The notes under the pieces are model-generated. The model worked only from the letters and a program-made list of their open reading frames with translations, was not told the origin of the DNA and did no database searches. The translations under genes were made by a program, and so were the position numbers. From assembly GCA_020853835.1 (NCBI GenBank), contig JADYYC010000028.1:1-6635 (forward strand): a DNA stretch of 6,635 bases, written 5' to 3'. The DNA is from Anaerolineales bacterium (GTDB taxonomy: Bacteria > Chloroflexota > Anaerolineae > Anaerolineales > UBA4823). Positions 1 through 6,635 of this stretch are shown one piece after another. Positions within the stretch are counted from its first letter, which is position 1. Every line of letters starts with the position of its first letter.

Positions 1-1016
1 GTAACCTGGCGGAGCTTTTCAGGTTTGAGCTCCGCATCCTCGCCGGGGCGGGCGCCGAAGGCGTGCCCGGCCTTCGCCGCGGGCGCCGCCTGGATGGTGA
101 AGCCGAAAAGGCGGGCGCGGTAACACCATTCGCTGTCCTCGTAATAGAGCGGGAACCCCTCGTCGAGCAGCCCGACAGCCTGGATGGCCCCGCGCGGGAT
201 GAGCGCCGCGGCAAAACAGGCCGAGGGAAGCTCTTCCCTGCGGTCGAACTGGCCCAGGTCCAGGCGGCCGAGGCCGAGGTCCGTCCCCCAGGAAAACCCG
301 CCCACGAGGTTTCCCAACCCGTTCAAAAATGACGGCGTGAAAAGCAGGTGCAGCTTTGGGGCGACTGCCGCACAGCGTGGATGTTGGCGGGCGACGGCGA
401 CCATCTGCGCCAGGGCGTCATGCTCCAATCGCACATCCGGGTTGAGCAGCAGCAGGTAATCGCCCCTGGCTTCCCCGATGCCCGTGTTGATCGCCCGCGC
501 AAGCGAGCCCCGGCTTGTCTGCCGGATCTGACGCACCTGCGGACAGCGTTCCGAGAGCCACGCAGCGGAGCCATCCTCGGGTCCGTTGTCCACGAAGATG
601 GTCTCGTATGGTGGGCAGGTCTGTGCAAAGAGCGCCGCCAGGCAGTCTTCCAGCCAGGCCCGGCTGTTGAACCCGACCAGGATCGCCGAAACCTGCTCAC
701 TCACAATTGGAGCCGGGGTGGAGGAGCCAGGGGTAGGATCGTCCGCACGCCGTAGAAGGCCAGCCTGCACAAGGCAGGCCAGCCCGGCGCGCGCCTGGCT
801 CTCCGTGGAATGGCGGGGCCGGAAAACCTGCAGGACTTCTTCCAAGGTGCGCCCCTGCGCGGCCTTCCATAAATCGAGCACCAGGCGATCGACCCAGACC
901 AGCCCGCCCTGGGGGGTGGTGAGCATGATTTTCCGCCCCGCCGTGTGCGGACTTACCCCTGCCGGGGCGTGGTAGAGCGGGTCGGGCTCGCTTTGTGTTG
1001 AGTTCGTCGCGTTCAC
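1..1016 (-). CDS. Family 2 glycosyltransferase with N-terminal PqqD-like domain (3' end cut by window edge)
   Basis: A reading frame of 338 visible codons runs without a stop to the left edge, so the C-terminus is missing. Residues 109-310 look like a GT-A fold inverting glycosyltransferase that uses a nucleotide-sugar donor. The strand start is VSAILVGFN (109-117), VDN lies at 142-144, the metal-site equivalent NPD at 192-194, and YYEDSEW (291-297) matches the usual acidic motif after the acceptor region. Residues 21-90 precede this catalytic part and resemble a PqqD-type winged helix: a beta-rich stretch, LW then GRTLEEV at 55-61, and a helix ending in LVQAGLLRR. A Pro/Ser/Thr linker (93-103) joins the two. 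The GTG at 1016 is my start choice. It lies 25 bases after the stop of the upstream glycosyltransferase, so the two are probably co-transcribed. No good ribosome site precedes it; the frame stays open further upstream, with another GTG at 1055. Sugar and acceptor cannot be told. Confidence 0.85.
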   Translation of the reverse strand, partial: MNATNSTQSEPDPLYHAPAGVSPHTAGRKIMLTTPQGGLVWVDRLVLDLWKAAQGRTLEEVLQVFRPRHSTESQARAGLACLVQAGLLRRADDPTPGSSTPAPIVSEQVSAILVGFNSRAWLEDCLAALFAQTCPPYETIFVDNGPEDGSAAWLSERCPQVRQIRQTSRGSLARAINTGIGEARGDYLLLLNPDVRLEHDALAQMVAVARQHPRCAAVAPKLHLLFTPSFLNGLGNLVGGFSWGTDLGLGRLDLGQFDRREELPSACFAAALIPRGAIQAVGLLDEGFPLYYEDSEWCYRARLFGFTIQAAPAAKAGHAFGARPGEDAELKPEKLRQV

Positions 1017-1041
1017 TGTATAGGAAGGGGGTGCAAGAAGT

Positions 1042-2058
1042 TCAGCCGCGCCCACGGCGGGAAAAGCGCCTCCCGAGCAGGAATGGGCCAAAAAGCTGGT
1101 GATCCAGCGCCCGGTCGATCTGGGCTGGCGTCGCCACGCGGGCGGCCTGAATTTGTTTGCGCCGGGCGAGCACCCTGGGAAGTTCCTGATAAGCGTCTCG
1201 TTTGGCTCTCCAGACCGGGCCGGCCTGGCGGCGCAGGGTGTAGTAAGCCAGAAAGAAAAGGGTCGCGAGCACATGGGCAGGCAGGTATTGCCAGAACAGC
1301 CAGCCTGGCATGTTGGCGAAGTAGCACCACACCACGTTGCGCTGCACCTGGTAGACGGTGTAATCGCTTTCTGCTCCGTAGGTCCCCGAACCGATGTGGG
1401 CTACCACGGCGTCGGGAACGTACAGGCAGCGGCAGCCCTGCAGGCGCAGGCGGAAGCCCAGGTCAACGTCCTCGTGATGGCTTACGAAGGCTTCGTCGAG
1501 GCCGCCGACGGCCAGGTATTGTTGGCGATGGTAAACGGCCGCGGCCGCGCACGGGCTGAAGACTTCCCCCGGACTGTGGCAGGCTTTCTCCAGGGGCGTG
1601 TGGTTATCTCTGGACCAGGCGTGACCGCTGATGTTGAGGATATCGCCGCTGCTCTGCACCCGGCCCGGATGTTCAGCCTGGACCAGAAGCGAGCTGAAGA
1701 AAGCGTAGCCGGGGTTCTCATTAATGGCGCGCGCCATAGCCGCAAGCCAACCGGGTTCGGGGAAGGCGTCGTTGTTGAGCAGCGCCAGCCACTCCCCGCG
1801 CGCCCGCGCCGCGCCGCGGTTGTTGGCGATCGAAAAGCCCAGGTTCGTCTCGAAGCGGACGATTCGGGCGCCCGGACAGTTGTCCTTTACGATCTCAAGC
1901 GACGGGTCAGTAGAGGCATTGTCCAGCACGATCAGCTCGAAATCCCTGAAGGTCTGGGCGGCAAGGGCCTCGAGGCAGCGCGGCAGAAAGCGTTCGCCGT
2001 TCCGGTTCAGCACGAGCACAGAGAAAAAGGGCGGGGTGTTTGTCGAAGTTTGTTCCAT
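1042..2058 (-). CDS. Family 2 glycosyltransferase, rhamnosyltransferase-like
   Basis: Complete protein of 338 residues, probably a cytoplasmic, membrane-associated GT-A glycosyltransferase adding one sugar to a surface glycan or lipid-linked intermediate. Visible motifs are FSVLVLNRNG (12-21), LDNASTD (45-51), NLGFSIANNRG (72-82), the metal-site equivalent NND at 95-97, and HHEDVDLGFRLRLQG (194-208). The order and spacing are those of the family containing dTDP-rhamnosyltransferases, but the sugar is not proven. A hydrophobic stretch at about 253-275 could anchor it to the membrane, and the tail after it is basic. I chose the ATG at 2058. The frame extends upstream to a TTG at 2136, but those 26 extra residues look like untranslated leader, and the ATG sits just before the domain. 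It shares the divergent intergenic region with the acyl-AMP ligase and is followed after 25 bases by the second family 2 glycosyltransferase. Confidence 0.92.
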   Translation of the reverse strand: MEQTSTNTPPFFSVLVLNRNGERFLPRCLEALAAQTFRDFELIVLDNASTDPSLEIVKDNCPGARIVRFETNLGFSIANNRGAARARGEWLALLNNDAFPEPGWLAAMARAINENPGYAFFSSLLVQAEHPGRVQSSGDILNISGHAWSRDNHTPLEKACHSPGEVFSPCAAAAVYHRQQYLAVGGLDEAFVSHHEDVDLGFRLRLQGCRCLYVPDAVVAHIGSGTYGAESDYTVYQVQRNVVWCYFANMPGWLFWQYLPAHVLATLFFLAYYTLRRQAGPVWRAKRDAYQELPRVLARRKQIQAARVATPAQIDRALDHQLFGPFLLGRRFSRRGRG

Positions 2059-2203
2059 GCCGGGGAGGGGCGCCGTCCCTAAAACGCGCCAGGGCCAGGA
2101 TCCTGGAGGTTTACTGCACAACCGGGCGAGGCGCAAGGCCGGGGCGCAGGTCGTGATAGAATCGCTCTATTAAAGGACGTGAGCGAGGCATTATAAATAC
2201 AAA
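2059..2203. promoter_or_regulatory. Divergent intergenic region, probable promoters for both flanking genes
   Basis: These 145 bases separate a minus-strand glycosyltransferase from the plus-strand ligase, so promoters for both should lie here. The half next to the ligase is clearly AT-richer than its surroundings. On the minus strand a perfect TATAAT occurs at 2195-2190; on the plus strand the same patch reads TATAAA at 2192-2197. TAGAAT at 2157-2162 is another plus-strand -10 candidate. I find no convincing TTGACA-like -35 at proper spacing for any of them, so promoter assignment is tentative. Confidence 0.4.
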
Positions 2204-3919
2204 ATGAAGATCGAGGCTTACGAAACGTTGACCCAGGCCGTGCAGTCAAGGGCGGTCGCAGCGCCCGAGAGCACGGCGCTGATTTTTCTGGATGAGGGAG
2301 GGGAGGAGCTCAGGATCTCCGCCGGCGAATTCCACCGTCGGGCGGCGGAATATGCCCGGGCGCTCGCCGGGGTTGGGATCGGGCCGGAAGACCTTGTCAT
2401 CCTGGTGCTGCGCCATTCTCAGGAGCTGTTGTACGCCTTTTGGGGGGCGATGTACCTGGGCGCGATCGGCTCGATCTTCCCTTTTCTAACCGACCGCCTC
2501 GACCCGCAAATCTATCTCGAGCGGGTGAGGGAGCTGGTGATCCACTCGGACGCTCGCGCCGTGATAACCTACGAGGAGTTCGAGCCGCGTTTGCGGGCGC
2601 TGCTCGCCGGCGCGGACTGCCGGGTGATGAGCGAGGCTGAAGTGAGCCGGGCCTCTGGCTCGCCATCCGAAGCGCAGCCCTGGCCCCCCTATTCTGGCGA
2701 TAAGATCGCCTTCCTGCAGCACAGCAGCGGCACGACCGGTCTGCAAAAAGGGGTGGCGCTCTCGCACCGCGCTGTGCTCAACCAGATTCGCGCCTACAGC
2801 AGGGCGATCGAATTGAGTCCACAGGATGTGATCGTGAGCTGGCTGCCCCTGTATCACGACATGGGTCTCATCGCCGGCTTCGTGATGCCCCTGGTCGCGG
2901 GCGTCCCGCTGGTTTTGATGTCGCCGTTCAAATGGGTTGTGGACCCGAAGATCCTCCTGTGGGCCATTCACCAGCAGCGCGGCACGCTTTGCTGGCTGCC
3001 CAACTTTGCCTATAACCACATGGCGCGGGTGGTGCGCCAGCCAGATTTGAAAGGGATCGACCTCTCGAGTATGCGGGCGTTTATCAACTGCTCGGAGCCG
3101 GTCTATCTGCACAGCCACGCCGTCTTTGCGAGCAAGCTGGCGCATCACGGCGTGACGGAGGAGATGCTTTCGACCTGCTATGCGATGGCCGAGAACACCT
3201 TTGCCGTGACACAAAACCCGGTCGGGGCGCCGGCGCGCGCCGATTGGGTCAGCCTGCGAAGCCTTCAGGAAGAACGGCGGGCCGTCCCGGTCGAACCCGG
3301 CGGGCCCGGTTCGACTTCGATGATAAGCTGCGGGTTCCCGGTTGAGGGCACCCAGGTGCAAGTTGTGGACGAGCGGGGCGAGCCTCTGCCGGAGCGGCGG
3401 GTGGGCGAGATCATCCTGCGCAGCGACTGTATGCTCAGCGGCTACTACCGCCGCCCCGAACTGACAGAAGAGGCCATCCGTTCGGGCTGGTACTTCACTG
3501 GCGATATGGGCTACCTGGCCGAGGGCGAGTTGTTTGTCACCGGGAGAAAAAAGGACCTCATCATCGTGGGTGGCAAGAACATCTACCCGCAGGATCTGGA
3601 GGCCATAGCCAGCCAGGTGCCGGGGATCGCCCCTGGGCGCAGCGCCGCGTTTGGCGTTTACGATGCCGAGGTTGGTTCGGAGAAGATCGTGATGGTGTGC
3701 GAGGTGGAGGATGGCGGCCTGGCTGCCGTGGACCGAAAAGCGCTGGAGATGGAGTTGCGCAAGCGGGTCGTCCAGCAAAGCGAGGTGGCGCTGTCCGAAA
3801 TCCGGCTTGTGAGCCGGCGCTGGTTGATCAAGACCTCGAGCGGGAAAGTCTCGCGCGCCGCAAACCGGGATAAATATCTGCGCGAGTTCGCCCAGGAGGA
3901 TGGATTTGAGCTTGAATGA
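2204..3919 (+). CDS. Fatty-acyl-AMP ligase-like adenylating enzyme
   Basis: Complete 571-residue member of the ANL adenylating superfamily, of usual length for fatty-acyl-AMP ligases. It is expected to use ATP to make acyl-AMP and pass the acyl group to a phosphopantetheine thiol. Motifs in order: the P-loop SSGTTGLQKG at 174-183 (Gln181 replaces the usual Pro), HDMGL at 218-222, YAMAE at 326-330, the ribose-binding Asp434 in FTGD, the hinge motif GRKKDLIIVGGKN from 447, then PQDLE, and catalytic Lys548 in SSGKVSR. HDMGL and PQDLE favour acyl-AMP ligases serving carrier proteins over plain acyl-CoA ligases. An acyl-CoA synthetase remains possible because I cannot verify the diagnostic insertion. 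All core catalytic residues are present, so the enzyme should be active. The carrier-protein gene follows at once on the same strand, which supports the acyl-to-carrier role. The ATG at 2204 has only a weak GAGG 15 bases upstream. Substrate chain length is not readable. Confidence 0.93.
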   Translation: MKIEAYETLTQAVQSRAVAAPESTALIFLDEGGEELRISAGEFHRRAAEYARALAGVGIGPEDLVILVLRHSQELLYAFWGAMYLGAIGSIFPFLTDRLDPQIYLERVRELVIHSDARAVITYEEFEPRLRALLAGADCRVMSEAEVSRASGSPSEAQPWPPYSGDKIAFLQHSSGTTGLQKGVALSHRAVLNQIRAYSRAIELSPQDVIVSWLPLYHDMGLIAGFVMPLVAGVPLVLMSPFKWVVDPKILLWAIHQQRGTLCWLPNFAYNHMARVVRQPDLKGIDLSSMRAFINCSEPVYLHSHAVFASKLAHHGVTEEMLSTCYAMAENTFAVTQNPVGAPARADWVSLRSLQEERRAVPVEPGGPGSTSMISCGFPVEGTQVQVVDERGEPLPERRVGEIILRSDCMLSGYYRRPELTEEAIRSGWYFTGDMGYLAEGELFVTGRKKDLIIVGGKNIYPQDLEAIASQVPGIAPGRSAAFGVYDAEVGSEKIVMVCEVEDGGLAAVDRKALEMELRKRVVQQSEVALSEIRLVSRRWLIKTSSGKVSRAANRDKYLREFAQEDGFELE

Positions 3920-3942
3920 ATTTACAAAAACGGAGCCGCTGC

Positions 3943-4185
3943 ATGGAAATTGAAACCGCGCTTTCCGAGTACATCCGCACCCAGGTGCTCAAGCGTCCAC
4001 GCTATGAACTCGGCGATAACGACCCGCTGATCTCGAGCGGGCTGATCGATTCGTTTCACCTGGTGGATCTGTCGCTCTTTGTCGAGGAGGCTTTTGGCGT
4101 GCGGATCGATGACACCGAGCTCAACGCCGAGACGTTCGACACGCTTTCCGAGCTGGCGGATCTCATACGCCAGCGCCGCGCATGA
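3943..4185 (+). CDS. Acyl carrier protein
   Basis: Small acidic protein of 80 residues with the carrier-protein fold pattern. The phosphopantetheine attachment Ser37 lies in GLIDSFHLVDL, at the start of predicted helix 2; Phe follows the serine where Leu is common. EEAFGVRIDD and the final LADLIRQRR match helix 2/3 and the last helix. It needs a phosphopantetheinyl transferase from elsewhere to become active, and is the likely acceptor for the acyl-AMP made by the ligase just upstream. I chose the ATG at 3943 because GGAG sits 7 bases before it and the length is typical. An in-frame ATG at 3916 overlaps the ligase stop as ATGA and would give 89 residues; a strong AGGAGGA precedes that one by 15 bases, rather far. 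Either way the gene is tightly coupled to the ligase. The carrier could be fatty-acid or polyketide-type; sequence alone does not settle it. Confidence 0.93.
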   Translation: MEIETALSEYIRTQVLKRPRYELGDNDPLISSGLIDSFHLVDLSLFVEEAFGVRIDDTELNAETFDTLSELADLIRQRRA

Positions 4186-4201
4186 GGGGGGTAATAAAAA
4201 G

Positions 4202-4258
4202 CTGCGCCGGACTGGCAGCCCTTTGTCTTCAAGAGCGTCTGTGTCAGCCGGCGCGCAG
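4202..4258. terminator. Imperfect inverted repeat between convergent genes, possible weak terminator
   Basis: CTGCGCCGG at 4202-4210 can pair with CCGGCGCGCAG at 4248-4258, leaving a two-base bulge and a loop of about 37 bases. It sits where the carrier-protein gene and the family 4 glycosyltransferase converge, overlapping the last codons of the latter. There is no T-run after either arm and the loop is long, so a classical intrinsic terminator is doubtful. Confidence 0.2.
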
Positions 4259-5599
4259 GGCGGAGTAAAGCTCTGTCAGCTTCTCAACATGAGAAGCGAA
4301 CGTATAGATCGGAAACGGCCCGGGCAGGTCGAGCGATTGCAGTACCCGGGGGTCTTCGGCGATGCGGGTCAGGATGCGCCTCAGCCCGTCCGGTTGAGAT
4401 GGGGAAAACAAGAAGCCATTCACCCCGTCGCGGACGATCTCGTTCAAGGCGCCCAGCCGCGAGGCGATCACCGGTTTGTGATGCAGCAGCGCCTCGCGGG
4501 CGACGAGTGAAAAGGTCTCGGGCACGATGGAAGGGATCACGAGCAGGTCGATTTGCCCATAGATCTGGCTGCGCTGTTCGGGCGGGAAAGGCCCCATGAA
4601 GCGGACGCGGTCGTCCTGGGCGGCCAGCTTCTTGAGCCGCTCCAGATAATCCGGCGAGATGTCTTGCCGGCCATAGACGTGGAGGCGAATATCCGCTTGG
4701 GGGACTGCGCAGAAAGCCTCGATGAGCAGATCGACGCCCTTGATCGGGATCACCGACCCGATCATGCCAAAAGTGAGCGGCCGGGCGGGCGAAGCTGGCT
4801 CGACCGGGCCCGGCGGGTCGATCCCCAGGGGCAGGATCTCGATCTCGGAAAGATAACCGTTGGCGACGTAGCGCTCGCGCACGTAAGCAGAAGGCGCCAA
4901 AATACGGGCGCTGAGCGAGATAGAACGCCGGAAGACCTCGTAACGCTCTTCAAAGACCTCTTTGGAGCCGGTCAGCGCGGGCGGCTGCCGTCGCGCTTCC
5001 TGGCCGCGAAAGAGCCAGCGCCGGAGCAGGCGGCGGCTTTGGGGCGAAAGCGCACGCTTGATCCCTCTGAGCCAGGCCGAATGTGCCGGCGAGAGATGCG
5101 GCCCCCCTGGCGCGCCAAGCACGCAGGTGTAACAATCGCCGCCCTGCCGGGGGCCGGCGCAAAGGGCTGAGCGCCAGTCGGTCAGGTTGATGCGCTGGCA
5201 CAGCGGCCAGAAATCGTGCAGGGTGGTGAGAAAGGGAATGCGCCGGGCAGCCGCGACCTCCGGCAGGCGGGCCGACAGCGCAATGAGGTGCTGGAAGTGG
5301 ATCACGTCAGGCTGGATGTCCTCCAGCGCAGCCTGGAAGAGTTGTTCGATGCGGGCATCCAGGAAGGTCTCCCGCCAGGATGCGATCTGCTTATAATCGT
5401 TCACCACCCGGATAACGCGCAGGCCATTCTCGACCTCGTCACGCACTGAGTAGTCGGGGCAGGAGAAATCCGACTCGCGAGAGAAAACGCTCACCGCATG
5501 TCCCGCCCTGCCAAGCGCGCGCGCCAGGTCGTTCGTGTAGGTTTCTACTCCCCCAAAGGCGGTCGGTGGCAGGCCGTTGCTGACGAGCAGGATCTTCAT
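4244..5599 (-). CDS. Family 4 glycosyltransferase (GT-B fold)
   Basis: Complete 451-residue retaining glycosyltransferase with two Rossmann-like halves, probably cytoplasmic and acting on a membrane-bound acceptor. The N-terminal half starts MKILLVSNGLPP with the glycine-rich FGGVET (15-20), then DVIHFQH (98-104) and HDFWPLCQR (128-136). The donor-binding half has FGMIGSVIPIKG (277-288), VYGR (308-311), and the family signature Glu361-x7-Glu369 in PETFSLVAREA, followed by KPVIAS and VNGFLF. Four cysteines (134, 147, 156, 159) cluster just after HDFW, a pattern I associate with one branch of this family. I chose the ATG at 5599 because it begins right at the first beta strand and overlaps the upstream gene's stop as ATGA. 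The frame is open to 5851, but that 84-residue extension lies over the upstream gene and is unlike the family. The overlap implies translational coupling with the membrane protein. Donor sugar is unknown. Confidence 0.95.
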   Translation of the reverse strand: MKILLVSNGLPPTAFGGVETYTNDLARALGRAGHAVSVFSRESDFSCPDYSVRDEVENGLRVIRVVNDYKQIASWRETFLDARIEQLFQAALEDIQPDVIHFQHLIALSARLPEVAAARRIPFLTTLHDFWPLCQRINLTDWRSALCAGPRQGGDCYTCVLGAPGGPHLSPAHSAWLRGIKRALSPQSRRLLRRWLFRGQEARRQPPALTGSKEVFEERYEVFRRSISLSARILAPSAYVRERYVANGYLSEIEILPLGIDPPGPVEPASPARPLTFGMIGSVIPIKGVDLLIEAFCAVPQADIRLHVYGRQDISPDYLERLKKLAAQDDRVRFMGPFPPEQRSQIYGQIDLLVIPSIVPETFSLVAREALLHHKPVIASRLGALNEIVRDGVNGFLFSPSQPDGLRRILTRIAEDPRVLQSLDLPGPFPIYTFASHVEKLTELYSALRAG

Positions 5600-6635
5600 T
5601 CCGGCCCGCCTGCCCTGGCGAGGGGGTCTGCTTTTTGAGTAAAAATCAACCCGAATGCAAACCAGACGATCAGGAAGACCGGGTACTGGTAGCGCGATTC
5701 CTGGCTCGACACGACAACCAAAAGGGTGATCGAGTGAAGGATCAAAGGGGTCAGGAACAGCAGGTGCCTCCAGGATCGTTGTCTCGCCGCAAAGACAGCG
5801 CCAAAGAAAATCGTGAGATATAGAGGGGCCGCCGGGCGCCAGATGTACCACTGCGAGGTGGCGTCAAAGTAGCCGGCGAGCTGGTCGCGCAGCCAGGGGA
5901 TTTTCGAGCGGATGGGAATGTTGAGCTCGTTTTGACCAAAGACATAGCCCGCTTTGCCCAGGTACAGCCGCAGGTCGAAGGAATAGAGATAGCCATCCGC
6001 CGGCTGGGTGATGCGCCAGACAAGCGAGCTGGCGCACCGGAAGTGCTCGAACGCTACGGCGGGGTTTGCTCGGAGGGTGCGGAAAAAAGCCGCCCGCAGG
6101 GCGGGCAGTTGATCGGCGATGGTTTGCGGGGGCAACATGTTAGCGGTCAGATCGATCAGATAACAGGAGTAATTGGGCGGGACGCGGCGCGGCCAGACCA
6201 ACCCGACGGTTTGGGCGCTCTGTTCATCCAGGGCAATGCCTTGGTTCATGTAAGCCGCCAGATAGTGCATAATCCGCATGCCGATCTGCCAGTTGTTGGT
6301 TTGGATATCGACGTGGTACATGCGAAAGAGCGGGCCTCTTACCAGTACGATTGCTGCCAACGCCAGGGCGAGCGCATAGGAGGTCTTCCGCGCTTGGGCT
6401 GGATAGAGGACGATCAGCAGCAGCAACAAACCCAGGATGGGCGCGCCGTTGTGACGCAGCAGCGCAGCCAGGGCGGAGAGCAACCCCAGCAGGAGCCATA
6501 TATATGGACGGCGGAGGCTCTCCCCCTCGGAAAGGCTGACCTGCAGCAGCAGCAGGCTCAGAGCCAGCAGCACGATGCTGTAGGGGATGTCCTTCCAGAG
6601 CGTGATCACGAAGACCTGGTTGACCGGATACAGGA
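5596..6635 (-). CDS. Polytopic membrane glycosyltransferase-like protein (5' end cut by window edge)
   Basis: The frame is open to the right edge, leaving 345 visible C-terminal residues; the real start lies outside. An internal GTG at 6609 is not a believable start because coding continues upstream as LYPVNQVF. Hydrophobic segments suggest at least seven membrane helices, four near visible residues 18-98 and three near 268-331, around a soluble stretch of about 165 residues. TLWKDIPYS (11-19) and QESRYQYP near the C-terminus recall GT39/GT83-like integral membrane glycosyltransferases, which use polyprenyl-phosphate sugars outside the cytoplasmic membrane. The catalytic acidic loop expected near the N-terminus is off the window, so activity cannot be checked. 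Its TGA overlaps the ATG of the family 4 glycosyltransferase, so the pair is likely one operon. An O-antigen ligase or polymerase-like role is a less likely alternative. Confidence 0.8.
   Translation of the reverse strand, partial: LYPVNQVFVITLWKDIPYSIVLLALSLLLLQVSLSEGESLRRPYIWLLLGLLSALAALLRHNGAPILGLLLLLIVLYPAQARKTSYALALALAAIVLVRGPLFRMYHVDIQTNNWQIGMRIMHYLAAYMNQGIALDEQSAQTVGLVWPRRVPPNYSCYLIDLTANMLPPQTIADQLPALRAAFFRTLRANPAVAFEHFRCASSLVWRITQPADGYLYSFDLRLYLGKAGYVFGQNELNIPIRSKIPWLRDQLAGYFDATSQWYIWRPAAPLYLTIFFGAVFAARQRSWRHLLFLTPLILHSITLLVVVSSQESRYQYPVFLIVWFAFGLIFTQKADPLARAGGPE

Noticed and set aside
323..700. Minus-strand frame of 125 codons in the left part of the window
   Set aside because: It is Arg/Ser/Trp-rich and out of frame with the real glycosyltransferase, which occupies the same strand and carries the family motifs.
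1099..2082. Plus-strand open frame of 327 codons opposite the complete family 2 glycosyltransferase
   Set aside because: It mirrors a gene with clear motifs on the minus strand, has no recognisable domain, and has no ribosome site; treated as an antisense shadow.
2486..3778. Long minus-strand open frame (430 codons) opposite the acyl-AMP ligase
   Set aside because: It lies wholly inside a gene with complete family motifs on the other strand, and its translation (rich in His, Arg, Gly, Pro) shows no domain pattern. Long antisense frames are expected in GC-rich coding DNA.
5600..5851. 84-residue N-terminal extension of the family 4 glycosyltransferase
   Set aside because: It overlaps the coding end of the membrane protein, has no family resemblance, and the ATG at 5599 begins exactly at the first beta strand with an ATGA overlap.
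6411..6560. Short CAG/CTG runs near the right edge
   Set aside because: They encode Leu-rich membrane helices of the membrane protein; short, interrupted and explained by codon use, so not a functional repeat.

Overview
The window is GC-rich bacterial DNA packed with protein-coding genes, with no RNA genes, mobile elements or CRISPR arrays visible. It looks like part of a cell-surface glycan or glycolipid biosynthesis locus. Three of the four outer genes are glycosyltransferases by clear motifs, and the fourth is a membrane protein of glycosyltransferase type. The protein styles resemble those seen in Chloroflexota (Anaerolineae and relatives), but that is an impression from recall, not a demonstrated assignment.

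Layout: (1) Positions 1-2058, minus strand, hold two family 2 glycosyltransferases in tandem. The upstream one (2058-1042) is complete. The downstream one starts at about 1016, runs off the left edge, and carries an extra N-terminal domain of about 90 residues that resembles a PqqD-like winged helix. (2) Positions 2059-2203 are a 145-base divergent intergenic region with an AT-rich promoter-like element next to the next start codon. (3) Positions 2204-4185, plus strand, hold an acyl-AMP ligase of the fatty-acyl-AMP ligase type followed closely by a small acyl carrier protein. (4) Positions 4186-4243 are a short convergent gap with an imperfect inverted repeat. (5) Positions 4244-6635, minus strand, hold a polytopic membrane glycosyltransferase-like protein (cut by the right edge). 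Its stop overlaps the start of a family 4 glycosyltransferase.

Working model (inference): the ligase activates a fatty or other carboxylic acid as an acyl-AMP and loads it onto the neighbouring carrier protein, while the surrounding glycosyltransferases assemble and export a glycan. The acyl group may end up on that glycan or its lipid anchor. No polyketide synthase, peptide synthetase or acyltransferase is visible to receive the acyl group, so the acceptor is unknown. The most unusual item is the PqqD-like domain fused to a glycosyltransferase.
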